NCBI RefSeq assembly: GCF_963082655.1
Contig: NC_081553.1
Span: 150,839,990 to 150,903,989 of the forward strand
From: Stomoxys calcitrans
Taxonomy: Eukaryota > Arthropoda > Insecta > Diptera > Muscidae
Length of the DNA: 64,000 bases
Direction: 5' to 3'
The first letter of the stretch is position 1; each line of letters begins with the position of its first letter. The translations under genes and the position numbers were made by a program. Of this stretch, positions 28,334 to 38,830 are shown piece after piece. A model generated the notes under the pieces. The model did not search any database and was not told the origin of the DNA. It saw only the letters and a list, made by a program, of their open reading frames with translations.

Positions 28334-29200
28334 GTGACCGATCCGAAGAGATGCGCCAGGTTGTTCAACCGCCAGTTTATTGTGCATCCCGAGAGAGACA
28401 GGGCAAGGAGGAGAGTCATTCGCCGTATTCGTGGTCTCGGAGCCACACACATTTGCCGTGGCTTCAATCAGCCCAGGCCATTTGATAGGACGGTCCTCGT
28501 GGCACTGGACCTTTCGAAGGCATTCGACACCATGTCATATTATTTGAGGACACCGCCAACACGTCCCTCCAGCCAGGCCTGAAACGATGGGTCGCGAATT
28601 ATCTGTGTGGTCGCCGGTCATTTGTGGAATTTAGGGATAGAAGTCAAAACACCGTAGAGTGAAACAGGGAGTTCCCCAAGGTGGGGTGATATCTCCGGCA
28701 CTGTTTAACCTGTACCTATCCTCCATTCCACCCCCTCCAGACGGCATAGAGATCGTATCATATGTGGACGATTGTACGATCATGGCATCAGGCCCTCCAC
28801 CCATTGATGACATCTGTCTACTTCAACGAGCTCGCCTCATATTTCGCTGCAAGAAATCGGAAGATATCCGCCACCAAATCTTTAACCACATGGTTCACTA
28901 CAAATACGCGTGAGGTGAATACTGAGCTGACTGTGATGGTCGATGGAGAAATGATTCCGACCATCAAGTGTCCCAAAATACTTGGCGTCACATTTGGCAG
29001 CTCTTACACATTCTCCTCACATGCCACGGCAATCTGCAATAAAGGCAAAAGTAGAAACAAGGTCCTGAAGTCACTTGTTGGCAGCACTTGGGGTGCAGAC
29101 AAAGAAACCTTGTTTACCACGTACAAAGCAATTGGCCGGTCTGTGGTAAGTTATGCTGCGTCAGTATGGTCTTGTCAACTTTGTGCCACGTAGTGGAATA
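28334..29200 (+). pseudogene. LINE C reverse transcriptase, deleted
   Basis: Motif A L-V-A-L-D-L-S-K-A-F-D-T-M at about 28497-28535; W-V-A-N-Y-L-C-G-R in the next frame at about 28590; G-V-P-Q-G-G-V-I-S-P-A-L-F-N at 28668-28712; motif C V-S-Y-V-D-D-C-T-I at 28756-28785 (YVDD instead of the usual YADD); then N-E-L-A-S-Y-F-A-A-R-N in another frame. The N-terminal RT segment is deleted between about 28455 and 28485. Thumb P-K-I-L-G-V-T-F near 28975. Reverse transcriptase of the element, inactive. Confidence 0.8.
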
Positions 29201-29809
29201 ATATTCAGATCTGTCAGAATGCCGCCCTCCGAACTGCGACGGGATGTCTTCTCAGTTTTCATGTGGACCACCTCCATCAGGAGACATAGATCCTACCAGT
29301 GCGAAGACATAACTACATGCTATCTAAGTATATCTTTTGGGCTGTTATCGCAGAAACCATCCTTGTGGATATGTAGATACCCACCGCCCAGAAGCCTTAA
29401 GGTAGATCTACACGATCTAGAGCGTGAGGTTCAGCGCTACAAGAGAGAACCTCTAGATCAAGCGGGTCTTAACAATATTCATGCAGACACGGTAGCAGAT
29501 GTGGTAATTGGCTACCGGGTGAATGTAGTCCTTGGAGAACGACCGCCTCCCATTGCACCCGAAGAAATCGACCTCCCCGGCAAACCAGAGTGGTTCTGGC
29601 TCAATTACGTTCCGGCAGATGCAGCCGCCTCAATTCCCACGGAGCTAGGATTGATGCCGACGTGCAAGACGTATGTCCCGAATGTAACCAGGGTCCGCAC
29701 GATTCACGTCGCCTGTTTAACTGGCCGGCCAAACCCACTCGACTCAGAACCAGATCCCTGTGTCTTGATACTCAACAGAATCAAGCAGACGAAAGATAGA
29801 ACACAATAA
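29153..29809 (+). pseudogene. LINE C C-terminal region
   Basis: A 218-codon frame, the second longest in the window, entered through a frameshift after V-V-S-Y-A-A-S-V-W-S. The N-terminal third is out of the original frame (the original reads Q-N-A-A-L-R-T-A-T-G-C). From about residue 80 it follows the element frame: L-H-D-L-E-R-E-V-Q-R-Y-K, P-P-P-I-A-P-E-E-I-D-L-P. The cysteine-containing end (V-C-P-E-C-N-Q in the alternate frame at 29670-29690, then H-D-S-R-H/R-L-F-N) suggests the usual C-x2-C finger is in the +1 frame (29590-29799). The stop is close to the poly(CAA) 3' end. Confidence 0.55.
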
Positions 29810-29832
29810 ACTGCTACAACAACAACAACAAA

Positions 29833-31317
29833 CCCTTACTCAGTGTGAAATTTTCCGGTTAACAACAGCAATTTTCTTCCAATAAGATAAGTTTTTTCCC
29901 CTCATGGTGAAGGTTTTTGATAAAATTATTTTAAGAAAATCAATCAAAATGCTCAATGCAGTCTGCATTTCGTGTTCCAAAGCGCTTCGCAGCAGGCGTG
30001 GATATGGTATCTTCTTGTTGTGTTTAAACAAGGGCGGCAACAGGCAAAAAACACACATTCAATAGAGCAGTTTAAAAACGCCTGTGCCTCTTTAACTCTA
30101 ACTATATTTTTCAGTGTACACTCCTACTTACGAGCGAAGGTATTTTGAGATGGACAAATACCACTGTGTACAGATTTTTAGGAGTTTGGTGCATAAATAA
30201 ACACAGTAGAGAGAGATTTAGTATTAGTTTTACATTGATAGAAGAAAGTCGTATGATATTGTTAAGAGCAACAATAACAGTAATTGTTAAGAATAACAAT
30301 AACTAGTGATAACAATGTTGCTGTTTGTTTTGTATATTAACGTTTAAATGTATAAAAGTTTCAGTGAAATGAGGATGAAAAAATTTAAAATTTTTCAGAT
30401 GAAATGAGGATGAAAAAAATTAAAAAATTTTCAGATATAATAAAATCATTTTTTTAATAGTTGTTTTCATGTTTTCGTGCTAAAAAATAAAAAGTATTAA
30501 ATGAAAAGGAAAAAAAAAATAAGAAGAAAACCTAAAAAATCTTAAATTATTATAATATTATTATATATTATTATAATTAATTAGGAATAATTGCATTTGT
30601 TATTAAATTGGAAAGACAAACCTGATCGATTTTAATATATGTTCCGATTATTGGAACATATATTAAAGTTGAAAATTTAATTTAATTTATTGATTCAATA
30701 ACTAAGCCAAACAAGGTCTTATATAGTTACAAAATTAGAATATTAATGCAAACTATTTTATTAAAAATAAATTGTAATTATTCTTCAAAAATAAAATAAA
30801 GTACACAAAAAAAATTTTTTTACTGTTTAAAAATACATTGAGTGATATCAGTACATTCATTAAAAAATTTATCTATTTAAATTCTCTAGACAGAAGGGCG
30901 AAAAATATTGGGAGAATATATATACTAAAACTTGACATATGTTGAAGACTACTAAACGTTTTTGTTGTTTCATTCGTATCAGTGTCTTGAACGCTCAACT
31001 ACTTACTAAATTGTAAACAAGAATTCAATTCAATGCAGAAATGGACATTCCTATAAAAAATTGCCCTTTGGCAACTCAACTGAAGTTGTGTTGCAATCCA
31101 TAATCGACCTATAAATTTGCATACATTACTGCCAAAATTGTTTGTCGTTTCTTGTTAGAGCCGTTCAACCTACGTGACGCACGCTACGTGACGAACGCTA
31201 AATTTTTTGTCACTTACGGAATAGTGTATGTTACCGATTATTAACAACACTTAAGAAAGATTTAATTCTAAAGATAAATTTATGAATTAATATTCAGTTA
31301 TATATGAATTTTTTATT
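29833..31317. other. AT-rich spacer with minor duplications
   Basis: No gene recognised in about 1.5 kb. At 30362-30437 a ~40-bp unit (GAAATGAGGATGAAAAAA...TTTTTCAGAT) is duplicated in tandem. At 31170-31198 CTACGTGACG occurs twice within 25 bp. The rest is extremely AT-rich (for example 30470-30870). Confidence 0.4.
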
Positions 31318-31537
31318 TTGATCTTTAAAAGCGCCGTCAGAGCCGTGGGGAGTTTCCATGATACTGCTCCCATCGGACGCCTCTCCAGGTGGTGGATAGG
31401 AGAAAGTTCATCAGATATGATGAACACCGCAGAAATAAAATATGCGGGACGAACCAACAATTTAGCACAACTAGTAGGTGTCCCGCTTACACGAATATGA
31501 ACATGAGCACGATGAGAACGTTTAACAGGGTCGGCAG
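31318..31537. other. GC-richer unidentified island left of the copia element
   Basis: An abrupt change to balanced composition, with open frames on both strands (86 codons on the minus strand at 31547-31287; 60-68 codons on the plus strand). No motif I recognise. It may be the remnant of another mobile element into which the copia element inserted; its counterpart is not visible on the right side of the copia element. Confidence 0.3.
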
Positions 31538-31670
31538 TGCTAAACACTTGGCTTTACTATATATTGTAACAATTTACATTAGTATGCCTTTGTAATATAA
31601 AAAAAAAACTCTTTGTCAAATATGTAATACTATTTTAGAGTTTAGTTCAATAAACGAATTCGATTTAACA
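31538..31670 (+). repeat. 5' LTR of copia element (133 bp)
   Basis: TGCTAAACACTTGG...CGATTTAACA, with TG/CA ends. It matches LTR2 through TTTACATTAGTATGCCTTTG, TGTCAAATATGTAATACTAT and CAATAAACGAATTC. AATAAA at about 31649 is a candidate polyadenylation signal. Confidence 0.75.
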
Positions 31671-31681
31671 GGTTATGGGCC
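31671..31681 (+). promoter_or_regulatory. Primer-binding site, tRNA-iMet half type
   Basis: GGTTATGGGCC lies directly against the LTR end AACA. Drosophila copia uses the same sequence, complementary to an internal fragment of initiator tRNA-Met rather than to its 3' end. This assigns the element to the copia-like primer class. Confidence 0.75.
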
Positions 31682-31683
31682 TT

Positions 31684-32200
31684 ATGTTACCTGAAAAATT
31701 AAATTCTGAAAAAATAGACAAATTTGTTTTTCTTTATACAAATAATTTTACGTTTTTTGAAACTATGGTTGGTAATAACGTATCAATTCCACTAGAAAGA
31801 TTGCGAGGACGAGAAAATTTGTATATGTGAAAAAGGCAAGCCCAATCGTATCTGGTCATTAAAGGATGCTGGAAAGCTATTGTGGATGCTGATTTAAATG
31901 CAAGAGATTTGGCTGAAATCACACTGATGATTGAACCAGATAATTATGGTCACATTACTACTGCAACAACAGCGAAAAGAGCTTGGAGGCAGATATGTTG
32001 AAGAATGTTCTACTTCAAGACGCAAAATTTGATAAAGCTTCGGAAAAGGAATCAGCATTACAGTCAAGAAAGGTAAGAAGCCAATAAAATGTTTCAATTG
32101 CCATGGAAATGGGCACATTTCAAGAAATTGTCCTAGCAAATCCAAGTCAAACAATAATGCGGATACCAAGAAGCATGGGAGCTCAGATGTTTTGTTTGTC
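31684..32200 (+). pseudogene. copia gag with zinc knuckle, degenerate
   Basis: Opens M-L-P-E-K-L-N-S-E-K-I just after the primer site. Segments in changing frames include L-E-R-L-R-G-R-E-N-L (copia gag 'F.G.NY/ENY..W') at 31795-31825, A-Q-S-Y-L-V-I-K-G-C-W (31843-31875) and, at about 32090-32130, the knuckle C-F-N-C-H-G-N-G-H-I-S-R-N-C (C-x2-C-x4-H-x4-C, intact). A large part of the centre appears deleted between about 31995 and 32060. Gag would form the virus-like particle. Confidence 0.75.
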
Positions 32201-32220
32201 TCTAGTAACGTTGTCAGCGC

Positions 32221-32556
32221 ATGCGCGAATGCAACAAAAGAATTTTCAAGTTGGAGCAAGTTACCACATGTCAAATGAGAAAAACCATATGTATCCCTGA
32301 TGCTGTTAATAAAAATGTAATTGTTGCTGATAAGGGTGAACTTGTTGTGGAATCCATCGGAGATATTGACGTTAGCGTTGGTTTTGGAAAAAAGAAGAGA
32401 TTTCTTACAGTCAAAGACGTGGAGTACGTCCCTAAGTTATGTGCTAATTTAATTTCGGTTCGACAAATGACCATGAATGGAAAAATGCTATGCTTTGAAG
32501 GTGAAAAGGGCAACATTTTTAATAAAAAGACATGTGTTAGCGACAGCGAGTGCTAA
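32221..32556 (+). pseudogene. copia aspartic protease, active site lost
   Basis: The family motif W-x-x-D-S-G-A-S-x-H-M is followed here as F-Q-V-G-A-S-Y-H-M-S (about 32242-32272): G-A-S and H-M remain but the catalytic D-S is replaced by Q-V. Downstream, in the 111-codon frame, V-V-E-S-I-G-D-I, V-E-Y-V-P-K-L-C-A-N-L-I-S-V-R-Q is the conserved copia block ('VLYVP.L..NLISV..L'). The active-site segment lies in a different frame from the rest. Inactive. Confidence 0.75.
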
Positions 32557-32559
32557 AAA

Positions 32560-33600
32560 TCAATTATACCGTTTGGATTGCTAATCCAATGGAAAGAAGG
32601 ATAAGGCTTTTACACTTTTTTTTAGACTGATTTCAAGTTGTGGCACCGAAGGATGGGTCATATTTGTAATCAGAAATTAAGTGACGTAAAAAGGGTAAAT
32701 ACAGGTATAAAGTTTGATTGTGAATGTTCTAGGCATTTTGTTGTATGCGTGAAAGGAAAGTAAACACAAGTAGTAAGTAGAGAAGTCAGAGCGCGTGCCA
32801 AAGAACTGTTAAAAATTGTCCATTCAGATGTAGTTGGTCCATTGAATGAATTTTCGTTTTCGAGAGCTTGATTTTTTGTTGACTTTTGTTGATGATTATT
32901 CAAGAAAATTGTTCGTTTACTCGATCAAGAATAAGTCCGATGTTTTTTTTCAATTTTTATTCAATTTAAGAAACTGGTTGAAAAACAATGTTCGAAAAAA
33001 ATCAAGATATTACGATAGGATTATGGAAGAGAATACACTGGAAACAATTTCTCTACACTTTTGCAAGAACATGGAACAGTGCATCAGAAATCGTGTCCTT
33101 ACATACCCGAACAAAATGTAGTAGCTGAACGAATAAATAGGACAATTATAGAGAGAGTAAGATGCATGTTAATTGATAGTGGTCTTGATTAACGTTTATG
33201 AGCAGAAGCTGCTTTGACCGGTTCGTATTTAATGAATAGAATACCTTGTCGTAGAGACGAAAGATGTCCTGACCGAAAACCAAGTGTAAAACATTTGAAA
33301 GTTTTCGGATGTCCAGCACTTGTTCTCGTACCGAAAATAAGAAGATCTAAGCTAAATTCGAAGTCGTCAGAGTGTATCATGGTGGGATACAGCTCTGAAA
33401 GCAAAACTTGTTCCAAGTGACAAAAAAAATTATATAAAATTCCAGACACAATATGGAAAAAAAAATCGCTTAATTTTTACAACTACGAATTAATTCAAAT
33501 TTTAGATGAAATTGTGCCAGAGCAAAATTCGAATTCAAGATATGCACAACCAAATGAGAGGATCATTAACGATGAAACTGATTCAACTGAAGAATTTTAG
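32560..33600 (+). pseudogene. copia integrase, degenerate
   Basis: GAG-pre-integrase region: L-W-H-R-R-M-G-H-I at about 32642-32668 (first His-His of the zinc site). Core: V-H-S-D-V-V-G-P-L-N-E at about 32818-32850 (first catalytic Asp); L-L-T-F-V-D-D-Y-S-R-K-L-F-V-Y in the 91-codon frame at 32846; then Y-T-P-E-Q-N-V-V-A-E-R-I-N-R-T-I region at about 33105-33150 (catalytic Glu in A-E). Then S-Y-L-M-N-R-I-P, H-L-K-V-F-G-C-P-A (33294-33320) and E-C-I-M-V-G-Y-S (33370-33395). The family would integrate cDNA. Stops throughout. Confidence 0.8.
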
Positions 33601-34088
33601 GATGCAGACAGGCCATCGAGCAGTGATACTGTCGACGGAAGTGATGTTTTTTTGGAATCTAGACAATTTCAAATAAATCAAGTGCTAATATCTGATAATA
33701 TTTGACTGTCAGAAAGAATTGCAAACAGAACTGCATTTTCTGCGATGGAATATGTTTCGTAGACCCTCAGAATTTGAAAGAAGCGATGTCGTCTGATGAT
33801 GTTTAAAATTGGAAGGCTGCCAATCTGTAGCAATTTCTTGGACAATAAAAAGGCAAAAAACTGTGGCACTATCTTCAACTAAAGCAGAGTTTATGGCTAT
33901 CACACAAGCAATACAAGAGTAAGTTTGGCTAAAACGTCTCGAATGAGAACTTAATCCAAATTGTAATGTCAACATGATTTTGTACTGCGATAACAAAGGC
34001 GCTATACAAGTGGCTACAAACAATAAATATTCATCAAGGACAAAGAAATTTCGTTGAAGTATATTCCAACAAAAGAAATGGTTGCTGA
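33600..34088 (+). pseudogene. copia RT edge and RNase H remnant
   Basis: Only the first RT residues survive (D-P-Q-N-L-K-E-A-M-S-S-D-D-V at about 33762-33805; the family reads E-P..F.EA), and the sequence passes straight to RNase H: S-W-T-I-K-R-Q-K-T-V-A-L-S-S-T-K-A-E-F-M at 33837-33895, Y-C-D-N-K-G-A-I-Q at about 33981-34010, and the end P-T-K-E-M-V-A-D-V just before LTR2. The catalytic RT region with Y-V-D-D is deleted. Confidence 0.75.
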
Positions 34089-34210
34089 TGTTTTCACACT
34101 CTCTTTACTATATTACAATTTACATTAGTATGCCTTTGTAATATAAAACTCTTTGTCAAATATGTAATACTATTTTAGAGTTTAGTTCAATAAACGAATT
34201 CAATTTAACA
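34089..34210 (+). repeat. 3' LTR of copia element (122 bp)
   Basis: TGTTTTCACACTCTC...CAATTTAACA. Shorter than LTR1 through loss of a few bases in the poly-A run and of TGT near 34113. The right flank begins CGGATGAGCC. Confidence 0.75.
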
Positions 34211-34626
34211 CGGATGAGCCAAAGGAATGGCCAACAGCGGTGCTCGCAAATATTCGAAAGATTTTCCATAAAGAAAGCCCCAGTACTACGTTAACGGTGC
34301 GATGGCGCAATCCGCCATCCATAAAAAAAACGCGGTAGCAAAAACATCAACAGGAAATTATGAAACTGACAAACACCGATGACGACCTATGGATTAAAAA
34401 CACGATTTAAGTGAAGTAGGACGGCCGAAATTCGGAACAATGGACCTACAAGGTCACTACCACTTCATCTTTTCAGGCAATGTAACCCACCGAATAAATG
34501 GGGTCGGTCTTTTATTGTCGCCGAAATCAAAGCGTGCTCTTCCATCATACATATCAGAACGCATCATGACGACATGATTAAAACCCGATGACGACGAAAC
34601 AAAGGATCAATTCTATTCCCAACTCG
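34211..34626. other. Unassigned sequence between copia and LINE C copy 2
   Basis: Balanced composition suggests an eroded mobile-element coding region, perhaps the upstream part of LINE C copy 2, but I could not align it to copy 1. No clean frame. Confidence 0.35.
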
Positions 34627-35605
34627 ACCATCAATTTATTGTGCATCAAACAGGACAAGGAGACGAGCCATTCGCAGTATCCGTGGTCTCCGAGCCCATG
34701 AACAGCCATAACAATTTACCATGGGCGAAGTTACGGATGTCATCCGTGGCACCATATCATCCAAGGCGTTGGGCCCCGACGGAATCTCCATACTGATGCT
34801 GAAAATCTGGATTTACCTGGAGTATCTAACTACTGTCCTCAACTTGTCTTTGAACACTCTTATAGTTCCCGATGTCTGAAAAAAGGCAGAGTGATCCATT
34901 CAACACGGTCGGCCACGCCAAACTATTTGAGGACATCACCAACACGTCCTTCCAGCCAGGCCAGAAACGCTGGGTCGCAAATTGTCTGTGTGGTCGCCAG
35001 TCATTTGTGAATTTAGGGATAAGAAGTCGAAGATATCTCCGTTACTGTTGAAGCTTCACCTATTGTTCATTCCACCCCCACTAGACAGCATAGAGATTGT
35101 ATCATATTGTACGGTCATATCAACAGACCCCCACCCATTGTTGACATCTGCGATAGGTTGAATATCTACCTCAACGAACTTGCCTCATATTTCGCTGCAA
35201 GAAATCGGAAGATATCTTCCATCAAATCTTCAGTCACAATGTTCACTACAAATTCGCATGAGGTGAATGCCGAGCTAACTGTGATGGTCGATGGAGAAAT
35301 GATTCCGACCATCAAGAGTCCCAAAATACTTGGCGCCACATTTTACAGCTCTTACACATTATCCCTGCATGCAACAACAATCGCGATAAGTCAAAAGTAG
35401 AAACAAGGTCCTCAAGTCACTTGCCGGCAGCACTTGGTGCAGACAAAGAAACCTTGTTGACCAGTGTGGTCTCGTCAGCTCTGTGACACGTAGTGGAATA
35501 ATATTCAGATCTGTCAGAATTCCGCCCTTCGAACTGCGACGGGCTATCTCCTTAATTGTCATGTGGACCACCTCCATCAGGAGACAAAGATTGTGTCGAC
35601 CACAT
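34627..35605 (+). mobile_element. LINE C copy 2: RT fragment
   Basis: Matches LINE C copy 1 from CAATTTATTGTGCATC (copy 1 at 28373) to the GTGTGGTCTCGTCAG...ACCTCCATCAGGAGACA segment (copy 1 up to about 29287). It retains an RT piece that copy 1 lacks at about 34765-34880: G-P-D-G-I-S, M-L-K-I-W, V-L-N-L-S-L-N-T-L-I-V-P-D-V, the region before the fingers. It lacks motif A (the sequence jumps to TATTTGAGGACATC). The Y-V-D-D region is damaged (35090-35110). The 97-codon frame at 35107 covers N-E-L-A-S-Y-F-A-A-R-N. Confidence 0.75.
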
Positions 35606-35629
35606 CAACTCTTTGCGTATCATCATTGC

Positions 35630-35860
35630 AGATCTCAATACACGCTTTTACTTTTTATTCATCGACTTCGATCGTGCTTTTGAATAAGGGCATCTCAGAA
35701 AAGATCGTGACGCTAGTTAAGGAGCTGTATAGGAATGAATTCCGTTTGAATGGAAAAGAAAGCCGTCTTTCGGGATCGATAAGGAAGTGAAGCAGGGGTA
35801 CATCTTATTGCCGATGCAATTTTTGATTCTCTAAATTTAGTCTTAGAGGCGAGGTTGAAA
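35630..35860 (+). pseudogene. RT fragment of a further LINE (RTE-like), unassigned
   Basis: Frames read F-I-D-F-D-R-A-F-E (motif A-like) then G-I-S-E-K-I-V-T-L-V-K-E-L-Y-R-N (helix after motif A) and V-K-Q-G-Y-I-L (motif B-like, usual V-R-Q-G-C-I-L-S-P). This wording is typical of RTE-type or related LINEs rather than LINE C. The fragment is about 220 bp, cut on both sides. Confidence 0.5.
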
Positions 35861-36224
35861 ACTTGATCTATGGCAGCAAAAATACAAAGGGAGGAGGATC
35901 GGAAGCAGACATCCGCGAACTTTTTTTAAATTGAACTAGAGCTCTGAATTTTGAAACTGAGGTACACTTTTGCAACCTTAATTAGGTAACTATAAGAGTT
36001 TTGGAATTTTGTTCATTTAGGTACTAAAAAAAGTATCTTGTACAGGGTGGATGGGTAGAATTTTGAAATTTTACTTAAAAGACATCTGGTGCAAAAGGAA
36101 GAGAGTGAAAAGAAAAAATGGAAAAATAGTACTGGTAACGGGAGAAATTCCGTACATTTTTGTAGCGCATTTGGCACCATTTTGTTCTTTCTTTACAGAT
36201 GAAGCTAGAGGTCTAATACTTTGG

Positions 36225-36390
36225 GTTAGGTTAGGTAAGAGTGGCAGTCCTTTACAGAACCACTTAGACAATTTTAAGTCCATTGTGATACCACAGTAGC
36301 GACAGACCAAGGCTTCTGGCGGGAATCGCACCCACGACTCCTGCACTGGTAATCCAAGCACGCTACCAACTCGGCTACCGGGGAGCCTAG
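36225..36390 (-). mobile_element. tRNA-derived SINE with LINE A 3' tail
   Basis: On the minus strand the head reads GCTCCCCGGTAGCCGAGTTGG then TAGCGTGC (box A), and GGTGCGATTCCCGCC (box B at 36318-36332), a complete Pol III promoter arrangement about 30-35 bp apart. The 3' half, from CTGTGGTATCACAATGGAC to GCCACTCTTACCTAACCTAAC, matches the 3' end of LINE A (23630-23697 and the copies at 452 and 41840). It interrupts a G monomer cleanly: ...ACTTTGG on the left, GCATTCAGATACAACTAGG on the right. It should be mobilised by LINE A enzymes. Confidence 0.75.
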
Positions 36391-38414
36391 GCATTCAGAT
36401 ACAACTAGGGGGTATATGATAGGTGACTATGATCTTTTTACAATTCGTACATTTAGGTACCAATATTAATACCATTTTGTACTTTCTGTGCAGATTGAGC
36501 TAGAGGTCTGAAATTTGGCATGTAGGTACAACTAAGAGATATATGATGGGCTGCAAATTGATCTATTTACTATTCGCACATTTTGGTACCAAAATTGATA
36601 CCATTTGGTATTTTTCTTTTACGATGGAGCTAAAGGTCTGAAATTTGGCATGCAGGCACAACTAGCAATAATAAGGTGAGTGACTAAATAATCTATTCAC
36701 AACTCCAACATTTTGGTATGAGCTGGTACTTTCTTTACAGTTGGAGCTCAACGTCTGGAATTTGGCATGTATGCACAAGAAGACAATATATAATGGGTGA
36801 CTAAATAATTCAATTAAAAAAAAGTTCCGAATAGTACGAAATAGTTTATCTTCGCACACAGCCAAAGATTATCGAAATCTACATATAATATTTCTGAAAT
36901 TGTATTCGCAAAACAATGATGCACGAAATGATTAATGTTTGCCCAGCGCGAACGGAAAGGACTAACTTTATGATTTTGAGCTCAAAAAGTGCATCTCGAA
37001 ATTATAAGATTTGGGGACAAAAATTTCCCAAAATCGTAACGAAAGTGGGAGAAAAGTTTTGTACCGTAATTGGTGCATTTTGGTACCTTTTTTATAGTTA
37101 TGAATTTTGGGACTTTGGAACACTATGGCAACCTTACTTGGGAGAACAAATGAGTTTTTTAACTTCTGGACTACTTCTGGTAAAATTTGTATAGGGCGAA
37201 CGGGTAGAGCTAGAACTTTTAATTTGGGCTTAAATGATTGTTGTTGCCAAATAAAGAGGGTAGATAGAAAATATATGAAAAATGGTACTGGAAACGGGAG
37301 AAACGTACGGTTAATACCGTCTATGGTACCATTTCGTACTTTTTTTACGGATTGAACTAGTGCTTTGAAATTTAACTTGTTGGTTCAACTAGGAAATATA
37401 CAGTGGCATAGATAAGTCCACATACCTTTTCGGTAATGGCAGCATCGTAAACTGCGGGTCACGTAAGGAGGATATGATATAACTCCACAAAGTTTTTCCT
37501 AGTGATATCAGTGCTGACCACGGAGAACAATTTGAGCAACTTTCGATATTTGGTGGATACACTTTTTCGTATATAAATTTCCTTTTATAGAAGGCACATT
37601 TTGAGTGGGTTATGATGCCACTGTATGTTGGCTGAAATAGTGATTTTATTTGCAAATCGCACATTTTGGAACCAAAAAGTACTAAATAGTAAAAAAAAAC
37701 TTATTTACATTTTCAGTGAACGGAGAGAAATGCAATAAGTTGTGCCAAATAGGAAATGCTGAAATCGTACCAGGAGTGGTAGAAAACGTACATAAGTGCT
37801 GTAACTTTATTTGTAGTATTTGATATATTCTTTAAAGATTGAGCACATCTCTGAAATTTGGGATTTAGGTATATCATGGCAGCATGCACCGTGCGACTAG
37901 AAGATTTTTTTGATATTCGTTCCATTTTGGTTTCAAAACGTACAAAATGGTACTTTCTTAACAGGCTGAGCTATAGCTTTCAAATTTGTGATACAGGTAC
38001 ATGGTGGCAGTATGTACCCGGTGACTAAGTTTTTTTTTTTTTGAAATTTGTATATTTGGGTACTAAAACGTACAAAACGGTACTTTATGTACAGATTAAG
38101 ATTAAGATTTCAAATCTGCGAGACAGATGAACCTCGACAGTGCATATTGGGCGATTAGACGATTTTTTTGAAAGTCTTACATATTTTGTACTGAAACATA
38201 CAAAATGATATTTTCTTTGCAGACTATCCTATAGGTTTGCAATTTGGGCTACAGGTACTCTTTGACAGAATTTATTGGGCGACTAGAAGATTTTTTTTAA
38301 TACTTACATTTTAGTACTGAAACGTACAAAAAGGTACTCTCTATATGTATGTGGAGTTACAGCTTTCAAAATTGGAGTACGGTTACATCCTCGCAGTATT
38401 TATCGGCCGACCAG

Positions 38415-38830
38415 TAGACCTGGAAAACTAACGATAATCGTAGCAATCAATATTTCTTTTAATAAATATCGATACTATCGTTAAATTTGCATCACATATA
38501 TCTCAAACGAAAACGAGAAGTAAAAACCAAGAGATCGATTTATATAGAAGCAGTATCAATGCACAAACCGAATAAAATCAAATTTAACAAAGTCAGTTGG
38601 AAATCATGAGAGAAATCTTTGTAGAAAATTTTAGCTTAATCGGATGAAACCTTCACTTTCTATAGGCGCTATGTATCTTGAAGAATGCATTAAGTGTCGT
38701 ATCCCTTATTTTTTGTAAATCTGGCAAAAAATTAAGCTTTGCCGTAAGTATCGATAGGGAAAATATAAATAGATTTTCAGCAAAAAATATAAAATATCGA
38801 TAGTGCCATCGATATTTTGCAAGCTTTAGC
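38415..38830. mobile_element. Element H copy 1: ATCGAT-rich TIR element with 6-bp target duplication
   Basis: Flanked by GACCAG at 38409-38414 and 38831-38836 inside a G monomer. Ends are imperfect inverted repeats: left TAGACCTGGAAAACTAACGA, right (reversed) GCTAAAGCTTGCAAAATATCG. Both sub-ends are rich in ATCGAT/TATCG motifs. The interior includes GAGATCGATTTATATAGAAG and AATTTTAGCTTAATCGGAT phrases resembling repeat F units. 416 bp, non-coding. Confidence 0.6.

Larger units (their letters stand above)
26869..29832 (+). mobile_element. LINE C copy 1: Jockey-type non-LTR retrotransposon with PHD-like finger
   Basis: About 3 kb: 5' end with the CACCGGATTGACCCGATGG block, a cysteine/histidine finger (27045-27190), APE endonuclease (27364-28237), RT (28334-29200 with deletions), C-terminal region (29153-29809) and a CTGCTACAACAACAACAACA 3' end. 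There is no RNase H. Frameshifts occur near 28240, 28580, 28890 and 29190, and the RT fingers (the segment after G-P-D-G) are absent. The 5' and 3' ends are shared with the short insertion at 4019-4139, which helps define the edges. Confidence 0.8.
31538..34210 (+). mobile_element. Ty1/copia retrotransposon, internally deleted
   Basis: Two short LTRs (31538-31670 and 34089-34210), a primer site GGTTATGGGCC directly after LTR1, then gag with a zinc knuckle, protease, integrase and a piece of RNase H in copia order (integrase before RT). Total 2.7 kb against about 5 kb for an intact copia-type element; nearly all of RT is missing. Many stops and shifts. No matching 5-bp target duplication is visible (GGCAG on the left, CGGAT on the right), so the ends may have been shuffled by recombination. 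Confidence 0.8.

Noticed and set aside
36300..36390. A functional tRNA gene on the minus strand
   Set aside because: Box A and B are good but the acceptor stem is not closed and the sequence runs into a LINE A tail, so it is a SINE head.
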